5,354 nt of DNA, from NCBI GenBank assembly GCA_047638695.1, contig JBLINY010000209.1, positions 1-5,354 of the forward strand, read 5' to 3'. A program made the translations under genes and the position numbers. Under the pieces are notes generated by a model, which searched no databases, had not been told where the DNA came from, and saw only the letters and a list, made by a program, of their open reading frames with translations. Source of the DNA: JAHECQ01 sp047638695 (GTDB lineage: Bacteria > Actinomycetota > Acidimicrobiia > Acidimicrobiales > SZUA-35). This document shows, one piece after another, positions 1-4,908 of the stretch (position 1 is its first letter; each line of letters opens with the position of its first letter).

Positions 1-525
1 AGCGTGGGTGTTGGCGCCGCCGCCATGTTCGGCTCGTTCGCTGCCGTCTGCGGCTTAGGTCTGGTGGCCAGCACGTTCATAGGGCGAGCTCGTCCGCTGA
101 TCCCGATCGGGCTGCTGGCCCTTGCGGGCCTCGCGATCGCTCCGGTTGCTGACACCACGTTGTCAGGCGGAGTCGGGCCCCGCGAATACACGCTGTTCGA
201 CCAGGCCGATATCAAGCCGTCCTACGACCTCGGATCTGGTTCGCTCTCGCTGGATCTCCGGCGGGTCGACTTCACGACCGACCGTCAGATTTCCTTGGCC
301 GTCGGCGCCGGCTACGGCGAGATCGTTGTACCCGACGACATCGACGTCGTCGTCAATGCCCAAAGCCGCTTCGGCTACGTCGACGTGTTTGGCGAAGAAC
401 AGTCCGGGATAACTGCTTCCGTCGCACGCTCTCGCGATGGCACAGGCGAACGCAGCGAGGGCACCCCGGTGCTCACCATCGATGCAGACGTAATGTTCGG
501 CTACCTGGAGATTCGTCGTGGATAA
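1..525 (+). CDS. LiaF/PspC-like membrane protein, C-terminal part (5' end outside window)
   Basis: The frame is open from the first base, so the true start lies upstream; the GTG at 4 is only the first possible start inside the window. Numbering from that GTG, residues about 5-25 and 31-49 are hydrophobic and separated by a short basic loop (GRAR), consistent with two membrane helices. Residues about 60-173 form a soluble beta-rich domain: DLGSGSLSLDL, then VGAGYGEIVVPDDIDVVV, RFGYVDVFG and a closing VMFGYLEIRRG. This repeated 'G.G...v..P.d' and 'G...vfG' pattern is typical of the LiaF-like C-terminal domain found behind PspC domains in actinobacterial envelope-stress proteins. The role is therefore probably sensing or modulating cell-envelope stress at the membrane (family inference; no catalytic residues expected). 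The stop codon overlaps the next gene by 8 bases, so the two are translationally coupled. The N-terminal PspC domain, if present, is not in the window. Confidence 0.78.
   Translation, partial: SVGVGAAAMFGSFAAVCGLGLVASTFIGRARPLIPIGLLALAGLAIAPVADTTLSGGVGPREYTLFDQADIKPSYDLGSGSLSLDLRRVDFTTDRQISLAVGAGYGEIVVPDDIDVVVNAQSRFGYVDVFGEEQSGITASVARSRDGTGERSEGTPVLTIDADVMFGYLEIRRG
507..510 (+). promoter_or_regulatory. Ribosome binding site for the repeat-bearing membrane protein
   Basis: GGAG lies 7 bases before the GTG at 518, inside the end of the upstream gene. It supports GTG 518 as the real start and explains coupled translation of the two overlapping genes. Confidence 0.55.
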
Positions 526-913
526 CTACCCCGCTTTCGACAAGTCCGCGCCCACCAGCGAGTCCGCGCCCACCAGCGAGTCCGCGCCCACCAGCGAGTC
601 CGCGCCCACCAGCGAGTCCGCGCCCACCAGCGAGTCCGCGCCCACCAGCGAGTCCGCGCCCACCAGCGAGTCCGCGCCGGCAAACGTTCCGGCTGAACCG
701 GTGCCGGTCGCGTACATCCAGCCACCACGACGTCGGAAGCGGCGACTGGTGATCGGTTCGTTGTTCTTGCTGCTCGGGTCGGCCGGGGTCATCTCTGATG
801 TCTTCGATGCTGACGCCGGGCCCTCGCTAGCCATCAGCACGCTATTCGCCGCGGTTGTGTTGCTCGGAGGGCTCCTGGCTGGCCAATTCTGGCAGCGTCC
901 CAGCATCGGCTGA
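518..913 (+). CDS. Small two-helix membrane protein with (SAPTSE)7 N-terminal repeat
   Basis: This is a 131-residue protein of no family I can name. After MDNYPAFDK, residues 10-51 are seven identical SAPTSE hexapeptides, followed by a proline-rich linker (52-70). A strongly basic RRRKRR cluster (71-76) precedes a first hydrophobic helix (about 77-93). A short acidic loop (DVFDADAG) and a second helix (about 103-122) lead to a short tail ending QRPSIG. The positive-inside rule puts both ends in the cytoplasm with a tiny outside loop, so the Ser/Thr/Pro-rich repeat would be a flexible cytoplasmic arm. The GTG start at 518 has a GGAG at good distance and overlaps the LiaF-like gene by 8 bases. 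I infer a partner role in the same envelope-stress module; the sequence does not show a specific function. Its last 72 bases are antisense to the extended reading frame of the convergent hydrolase gene. Confidence 0.8.
   Translation: MDNYPAFDKSAPTSESAPTSESAPTSESAPTSESAPTSESAPTSESAPTSESAPANVPAEPVPVAYIQPPRRRKRRLVIGSLFLLLGSAGVISDVFDADAGPSLAISTLFAAVVLLGGLLAGQFWQRPSIG
545..670 (+). repeat. Perfect 18-bp tandem repeat, 7 copies (coding minisatellite)
   Basis: The unit tccgcgcccaccagcgag is repeated seven times with no mismatch, and an eighth copy (from 671) breaks down after tccgcgcc. The unit is a multiple of three, so copy-number change would lengthen or shorten the SAPTSE arm without breaking the gene. 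Perfect identity at every codon, including third positions, indicates recent expansion by slippage or recombination. Because the unit contains no stop in several frames, it also creates decoy open frames on the opposite strand. Confidence 0.97.
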
Positions 914-1060
914 CAACCAGGCGACGGTCGTCATGGTGCCGGCCGGGATCTCGGTGAAGCCACCATCTCGCACCTGTACCACCGACCGCTCGACTGCTGC
1001 CGGCCAGAGCGCACCTGTGGCCCGCACCAGTTCGACTGGCTGGTCGGCGCCGATCCACGA
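842..1060 (-). pseudogene. Out-of-frame C-terminal segment of the PTH2 hydrolase gene
   Basis: This frame is open from 1075 down to the TAG at 842-844 and reads SWIGADQPVELVRATGALWP, then AAVERSVVQVRDGGFTEIPA and GTMTTVAW. The second part is the conserved end of the PTH2 domain (family pattern D-A-G-x-T-E-I-x-P-G-T). Adding one base near 1060 joins it smoothly to the upstream frame: DSAVER followed by SWIGADQP. The restored gene would run 1674 to 842, about 277 residues, with a 25-30 residue polar tail after VAW. I therefore read it as the displaced 3' end of the same gene and not as a separate gene; it has no convincing start of its own. Confidence 0.72.
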
Positions 1061-1674
1061 CGCTCGACCGCAGAGTCAAGTTGTCGCCACAACAGTTGAG
1101 CGGCGTGGGCACACTGGGCTGCCTGCTTGCCCCAGCTCATCTCTACCGCCGGGGTCACAACGATCACCATCCGCCCGACATCGGGGGTGTGGAGTGGATA
1201 CGACGCCAGAGGCGGAGGCTGATCGAGTGGTGTCGACTTGATCTGCAACTTCGCTACCTGGTCGGGCACCTCATCCATTGGCGAGGGAACATACGCCCGC
1301 ACTTCAGCCCGGCCGGCAACAGCTGTGCGCCCGTCGGGGTCCTGTGCCCGCACCCAGGCCGAAGCCCGACCGCGCCGGACCAACTTGCGAATCTTGCCAG
1401 CCTCCTGCCATTGCCCGATCGGCGCTTCCCAGGGACCTCCTGGTGCGGCTCGATGGTCCGACAGCAGATCGATGACCGCACGAACGGCGGCGACACATAC
1501 CTCGGGCGTCGTTGGCGGATTGGCCTTCTCGACGCGAGCAGCCAATTGCATGGCCCAGGGCGCTCCTTCATCGATCACTCCCTCATCGACCGCTCCCTCA
1601 ACGACCGCCCCCTCAACCACCGCTCCCTCAACGACCGGATCCTTGGGCTCACTCGTCGTGCGTGGTCTGACCAT
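931..1674 (-). CDS. Peptidyl-tRNA hydrolase, PTH2 family, apparently frameshifted
   Basis: PTH2 enzymes cleave the ester bond of peptidyl-tRNAs released by stalled ribosomes, recycling tRNA in the cytoplasm. Residues 39-160 (starting APWAMQLAARVE, with EAGKIRKLVRRGR and AEVRAYVPSPMDEVP) match my recollection of the N-terminal domain in actinobacterial PTH2 proteins. Residues 168-196 carry the PTH2 signature: RMVIVVTPAVEMSWGKQAAQ followed by CAHAAQLLW. After about residue 204 the product turns into an arginine/serine-rich tail unlike the family. The expected end of the domain (RDGGFTEIPAGTMTTVAW) is encoded in another frame downstream. As it stands the 247-residue product lacks the last strands of the fold and the conserved D-x-G-x-T-x-I motif, so it is probably inactive unless recoded. 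The ATG at 1674 lies 9 bases after the stop of the regulator frame, suggesting one operon. No strong ribosome binding site is visible. Residues 13-37 are a low-complexity VVEGA-type repeat. Confidence 0.8.
   Translation of the reverse strand: MVRPRTTSEPKDPVVEGAVVEGAVVEGAVDEGVIDEGAPWAMQLAARVEKANPPTTPEVCVAAVRAVIDLLSDHRAAPGGPWEAPIGQWQEAGKIRKLVRRGRASAWVRAQDPDGRTAVAGRAEVRAYVPSPMDEVPDQVAKLQIKSTPLDQPPPLASYPLHTPDVGRMVIVVTPAVEMSWGKQAAQCAHAAQLLWRQLDSAVERRGSAPTSQSNWCGPQVRSGRQQSSGRWYRCEMVASPRSRPAP
1561..1635 (-). repeat. Imperfect 15-bp tandem repeat, 5 copies, in the hydrolase N-terminus
   Basis: Five 15-bp units lie head to tail on the plus strand at 1561, 1576, 1591, 1606 and 1621. The consensus is cgctccctcaacgac; units 3 and 5 are identical and the others differ at a few bases. 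On the coding strand they give VVEGA VVEGA VVEGA VDEGV IDEGA, an acidic, probably unstructured leader before the folded N-terminal domain begins at APWAMQLA. The unit is a multiple of three, so length change keeps the frame. Confidence 0.85.
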
Positions 1675-1683
1675 GCACGATAC

Positions 1684-2013
1684 TTAGCAGCCTGTGGAGG
1701 CCTCCCGGAGCGATTCGTTGATTCGGGCCAGGGTCTCTGCCTTGGCTCTCACCGTGTCGTTCCACACCCGCTCGAGCGCTTCGTCCAATTGTTCCTTCGC
1801 TTCGCTCCATGGGATTCGCATGGTCCGCACGACGTCGTCGAGCAGATTCGGATCGTTGCGATCGAGGACGGCAAGAACAAGACCGAATTCGGCCGAGCGC
1901 ATGACCAACGGGGCAAAGAGCGGCAGCGAACGAACGAAGCGCAGATGATCACTGACGGTTCGGAGGATGTCGACGTTGAGCCCCGTCCCAAACGAAATCG
2001 GCAGCCACTCGAT
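1684..2013 (-). pseudogene. C-terminal half of the XRE-type regulator, downstream of an in-frame amber codon
   Basis: The frame of the helix-turn-helix gene continues without interruption for 109 codons after its TAG, ending at TAA 1684-1686. The first 35 codons after the stop (IEWLPISFGTGLNVDILRTV and on to LPLFAP) read as ordinary protein, with no start codon other than a TTG at 1908 and an ATG at 1902. The later part is helical and charged (IPWSEAKEQLDEALERVWND). No ribosome binding site precedes the ATG at 1902. The simplest reading is one ancestral gene of 206 codons whose codon 97 became TAG, for example from CAG (Gln). If instead it is translated separately, the product would be 72-74 residues from 1902 or 1908. 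I do not recognise the domain. Confidence 0.6.
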
Positions 2014-2304
2014 CTACAGCACCTTCTCGTCAGCGTCCAGGCGAGGAGCCGATCGGGGTACCCAGCGTTCCGTGCCAAGTCGTTCGATGTTGAGCCCGTA
2101 CAGCTGCGCAAGGGAATGGACAACGGCCGCGTCCGGGTGCACCGATCCGGCCTCGATGGCTACGAGATCGTGCTCACTGATCGATACGGCATTGGCCGCC
2201 GCAGCAATGGACATATCCCTCAACATGCGGACCTGTTGAAGAGCACGACACAACGGCGTGTCTGACTCCAGAGCAGCCACCTGGCTTTGGGTTTGTGGAA
2301 CCAC
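2014..2304 (-). CDS. XRE-family helix-turn-helix regulator, possibly truncated
   Basis: The 96-residue product carries one Cro/C1-type helix-turn-helix at about residues 19-77. It starts LCRALQQVRMLRDMSIAAAA, followed by NAVSISEHDLVAIEAG and a third-helix region DAAVVHSLAQLYGL. The IEAG motif after the recognition helix and the following 'LA..Y.l....L' are typical of the family. Such proteins bind operator DNA as dimers and often repress their own promoter. The GTG start at 2304 is supported by AGGAG 7 bases upstream. It is divergent from the gene at 2420 (115-base gap), and it is the first gene of the operon leading to the peptidyl-tRNA hydrolase. The frame continues past the TAG at 2014-2016 for 109 codons, so the natural protein was probably 206 residues with a C-terminal domain. 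The truncated form could still bind DNA, but it may lack the sensing or dimerisation part. Confidence 0.78.
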   Translation of the reverse strand: MVPQTQSQVAALESDTPLCRALQQVRMLRDMSIAAAANAVSISEHDLVAIEAGSVHPDAAVVHSLAQLYGLNIERLGTERWVPRSAPRLDADEKVL

Positions 2305-2419
2305 TCTTCAGCTCCTCTCGCTTGCTGGGAGTTAGGGAAGTACTCACGATTCGCTGTCAGCTCTTCATCGGACGGTCCGGCGTTGGATTGAGTTCCTGGT
2401 TCAAAGTGCGACGACCTCT
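2305..2419. promoter_or_regulatory. Divergent intergenic region between regulator and nuclease-like gene
   Basis: These 115 bases must hold the promoters of both divergent genes. Two short perfect inverted repeats are visible: GCTGTCAGC (2353-2361) and CGGACGGTCCG (2369-2379). Either could be an operator half or dimer site for the adjacent helix-turn-helix protein. On the minus strand the first contains CTGACA, close to a -35 consensus, but I find no good -10 at the right distance. Boundaries and function are inferred from position only. Confidence 0.35.
2312..2316 (-). promoter_or_regulatory. Ribosome binding site deciding the GTG start of the XRE regulator
   Basis: AGGAG on the minus strand, within GAGAGGAG, lies 7 bases before the GTG at 2304-2302. 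It is the clearest Shine-Dalgarno sequence in the window and fixes the start. Confidence 0.65.
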
Positions 2420-3088
2420 ATGGTGAGGCCAATGATCGGCACGCTGAATGAAGGGTCCCTCCACGCTGCGCTGAAGACCCACTACAGCCAGCCGGGCGAC
2501 CAATTCGAAGTTCCGCTCGAAGGATTCGTCATTGACATTCTCCGGCCCGGCCTGTTGATCGAGATCCAGACCTCGTCGTTCGGAGCCATGGGCCGCAAGT
2601 TCGACCGCTTGTTGTCGGAAAACCGCATGCTGCTGGTACACCCGATCGCCATCGAGACGTACCTCGAACGTCCAGGTTCAAAGCCCAGAAAGTCACCGAA
2701 GAAGGGCTCGATCTACAGCATCTTCGAAGAACTTGTCAGTATCCCGACACTGCTCGATCATCCGAATCTGAGCCTCGATGTCGTGCTCTGTTCGGTCACG
2801 AAATCGCAGATGCCCGATCCCGCAGCCCGCCGGGGACGCGGTGGCTTCCGCACCGTTGACCGTCAGCTACGGGCGATCACGGCGACCCACCATTACCAAA
2901 CGACCACCGACCTCTTGTCGCTGCTCCCCGACGGTCTGCCGCTCGAGTTCACCACAGCAGATCTCGCTACCGGCGCCAACGTCAGTCGCGACGTTGCGCA
3001 ACGCATGGCCTACTGCTTCCGGGCCCTCAGCATCTTCACCGAACATGGCCGCACCAAAGCTGGCATCACCTACCGGCGGGCGCAGTAG
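2420..3088 (+). CDS. Hypothetical protein with nuclease-like N-terminus and winged-helix-like C-terminus
   Basis: The product has 222 residues from ATG 2420, or 218 from ATG 2432, which fits GGTGAGG just upstream and the sequence MIGTLNEGSLHAALK. I believe I have seen related hypothetical proteins in actinobacteria but cannot name a function. Residues 28-60 read QFEVPLEGFVIDILRPGLLI, then EIQTSSFGAMGRK. The pattern D39, E48-x-Q50 and K60 on predicted strands resembles a PD-(D/E)xK nuclease core with an ExQ variant; this is inference. A basic linker (KPRKSPKKG, 88-96) follows, then a region with LLDHPNLSLDVVL and a conserved-looking PDPAARRGRGGFRTVDR (132-148). The C-terminus (about 176-218: FTTADLATGANVSRDVAQRM and AYCFRALSIFTEHG) looks like a winged helix. 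It is divergent from the regulator and convergent, 20 bases apart, with the next gene. It could act on DNA or RNA. Confidence 0.75.
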   Translation: MVRPMIGTLNEGSLHAALKTHYSQPGDQFEVPLEGFVIDILRPGLLIEIQTSSFGAMGRKFDRLLSENRMLLVHPIAIETYLERPGSKPRKSPKKGSIYSIFEELVSIPTLLDHPNLSLDVVLCSVTKSQMPDPAARRGRGGFRTVDRQLRAITATHHYQTTTDLLSLLPDGLPLEFTTADLATGANVSRDVAQRMAYCFRALSIFTEHGRTKAGITYRRAQ

Positions 3089-3108
3089 CCACCTGCCTAC
3101 GGTCGATG

Positions 3109-4860
3109 TTACGGCAGCTCGAGCACCGTCACCTGGCCAGTGTCGCCGTTGACCTCAATCAAGGCGCCATCGGGAATGCGTTTGGTGGCACCGGTTGCCG
3201 ACACCACACAAGGAATGCCCAGCTCTCGAGTCACAATGATGGCATGACTCAACGGCGCCCCTACATCGACCACCACACCGGCGGCGGGAACAAACAACGG
3301 CGTCCACGATGGATCAGTCAGTGGTGCCACGAGGATGTCGCCGGGGGCAAGCGTCGTCGGGTCGTGGGAGTCGGTGATGACTCGGGCAATACCGCGGGCA
3401 ACACCCGGGCACCCTGGAACTCCTTGCATCACCTCGTCGGCAACCACCGGGCTGATCGCTACGGCGTCACGACGGGAATAGTCGGCAACATTGCCTGCGG
3501 ACTTCACAAACAGAAAAGGCTCTTGCAGCTGGAGGTACTCGGCCATCAGACGCTCACGCTCGGTCAACCGATCGACGTACCGACCCGGGTTACTCGGATA
3601 GTCGAATAGTTCGGGTCGGGTAAGTAGGCCGAAGGAGTTAACCGCTGGGAAGTGACCGGCAGCGACAGAGCGACGGCCGAGCTCGCGCAGAGCGACACGC
3701 ATCTCGTGAATCAGCTTGATGGCGTTCGTCTTCGTTCGCTCACGACCGGGCATGAATACGGTGGCAGCGTGCAGGGCGGCAAGAAACTGGCCGTGTGCTT
3801 CCGGGTCGGCCTCGAGCATCGACGCGATCGACGCACCAAGGCTCACTCGTTCCGCCGCCCGCTCGTCGTTGTGCGGTTGTGGCGCTGACGACTCGGGCGA
3901 CAGACGCATCCGGTCGATGGCGGCTAGGGCCAAGTCTGGATCGGTCTCCCATGTCGGCGACCGCGCCTCCCACTCGTTCGGACCACGGCATCCGTAGCTG
4001 TAGACGAATTCGTCGAAGGCGGCAATGAACTCCACGGCCTCGGAGTGGTTCGAGGAACGCAACCGAGCATCGAGCCCAACGTGTCCCTTGCCAAACTCAG
4101 CCGTCAACGTCGCTGACGCGGCGGCCGACCGCCCGAGCTCCCACATTGCCATCGACGGAGCCGCCGACTCGACGTCGCCAAGACCAGCCAGCAACTTCAA
4201 CGTCGCGGTCGGCTGCCCAACTGCCTCGCAGACCGCGGTGATGATTCCGATCGGAAGTGTGGCCAGGAACGAGATGAAGATGTGTTCGGTGAAGAGCTTC
4301 TCGAAGTGGAGATCGGCGTTGGTGAACACATAGCTAATCAGCTCATCGTCGGTCATCGCCGAGAAATCTGGTCGCGCCTCCCGCAGCGCGTTCATTTCCT
4401 TTTCGTGGGCCAAGACATCGGGAAGATCGGGGGTTGTGAGCGCCCAGCCAAAGGTGGCACCGATCTTCTCGGTGAGGTCCGGCCGGTCGAAGCCCGGTTT
4501 CACCACGAACTCGGGCACTCCGGGGGCATCGCCGAAAAAGGCGGCATCGATGTCGGCGGCTGACATACCCGGGGCCCGGTGGCCCAACATACGTAGGGCG
4601 CTGGCGTTCAGATAGCAGTAACCGTTGGCAACACCCAGGAACACGCACTTGTCGTCGGGCAGCTCGCCGGGTTCCATGACCCCGATGCGGTAGTAGGCGT
4701 TACGGAACCCCATCTCAGCGCCGCCGAGGCCGTTCTCATTCTGGAAGTACGAGAAAGCCAACGGAGAGACGGGATCGGGGAAGACCTCACCGACATTCGC
4801 GCGGGTGTAGAAATCCCACTCATCGCTGATATCGGTTTCGACCATCCATGCGTCAACCAT
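3109..4860 (-). CDS. PEP-utilising-enzyme mobile-domain protein, rifampin phosphotransferase-like, lacking ATP-grasp
   Basis: The product is 583 residues. The C-terminal domain (about 480-583) is the swivelling phosphohistidine domain of the PPDK/PEP synthase/rifampin phosphotransferase superfamily. It begins GVPGCPGVARGIARVI, has GDILVAPLTDPSWTPLFVPA, and carries the active-site region GAPLSHAIIVTRELGIPCVV with His539 (codon 3244-3246). Residues 15-40 (WDFYTRANVGEVFPDPVSPL) match the sequence that in rifampin phosphotransferase follows the ATP-binding domain. The middle, largely helical part corresponds to its substrate-binding domain. Full enzymes of that type are about 860 residues, so the N-terminal ATP-grasp domain of about 300 residues is absent and this protein cannot phosphorylate its own histidine from ATP. 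No ATP-grasp gene is visible in the window. It may work with a partner encoded elsewhere, or have a different reaction. ATG 4860 has no good ribosome binding site; ATG 4845 is an alternative. The gene lies 48 bases behind the L,D-transpeptidase gene on the same strand. Confidence 0.85.
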   Translation of the reverse strand: MVDAWMVETDISDEWDFYTRANVGEVFPDPVSPLAFSYFQNENGLGGAEMGFRNAYYRIGVMEPGELPDDKCVFLGVANGYCYLNASALRMLGHRAPGMSAADIDAAFFGDAPGVPEFVVKPGFDRPDLTEKIGATFGWALTTPDLPDVLAHEKEMNALREARPDFSAMTDDELISYVFTNADLHFEKLFTEHIFISFLATLPIGIITAVCEAVGQPTATLKLLAGLGDVESAAPSMAMWELGRSAAASATLTAEFGKGHVGLDARLRSSNHSEAVEFIAAFDEFVYSYGCRGPNEWEARSPTWETDPDLALAAIDRMRLSPESSAPQPHNDERAAERVSLGASIASMLEADPEAHGQFLAALHAATVFMPGRERTKTNAIKLIHEMRVALRELGRRSVAAGHFPAVNSFGLLTRPELFDYPSNPGRYVDRLTERERLMAEYLQLQEPFLFVKSAGNVADYSRRDAVAISPVVADEVMQGVPGCPGVARGIARVITDSHDPTTLAPGDILVAPLTDPSWTPLFVPAAGVVVDVGAPLSHAIIVTRELGIPCVVSATGATKRIPDGALIEVNGDTGQVTVLELP

Positions 4861-4908
4861 GGCGGCACCGTAGTCCTAAACGGTATCTCTTTCACGAGAG
4901 TGCCCAGG
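4861..4908 (-). promoter_or_regulatory. Short gap with weak inverted repeats upstream of the PEP-utilising-enzyme gene
   Basis: The 48 bases between the two minus-strand genes contain ACCGT (4867-4871) and ACGGT (4880-4884), a 5-bp inverted repeat with an 8-base loop just before the ATG. A second weak pair is CTCT/AGAG (4887-4890 and 4897-4900). Neither has a U-tract on the minus strand, so I do not call a terminator. TACCGT (4885-4880 on the minus strand) could be a -10 box for a short-leader transcript, but no -35 supports it. Confidence 0.2.

Noticed and set aside
545..670. The seven-copy array as a CRISPR or an iteron origin
   Set aside because: The units are contiguous with no spacers, are in frame with a coding region, and there is no DnaA-box or AT-rich context.
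501..906. Minus-strand open frames through the 18-bp repeat (ARTRWW-type and GADSLV-type repeats)
   Set aside because: They exist because the repeat unit lacks stops in those frames. The plus frame has a start with a good ribosome binding site, coupling to the upstream gene and credible membrane helices.
1055..1075. Programmed ribosomal frameshift in the hydrolase gene
   Set aside because: No X-XXY-YYZ heptamer, stop-codon slip site or evident downstream pseudoknot is seen; a mutation or a sequence error is simpler, though not proven.
1081..2265. A 394-codon plus-strand open frame spanning most of the regulator/hydrolase operon
   Set aside because: It is antisense to frames with clear helix-turn-helix and PTH2 signatures. 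Its product is rich in Arg, His and Pro with no recognisable domain, and no ribosome binding site precedes it. Long antisense frames are common in GC-rich DNA.
3089..3108. Bidirectional terminator between the convergent genes
   Set aside because: The 20-base gap contains only a TACGG direct repeat that cannot form a hairpin, and there is no T-tract.
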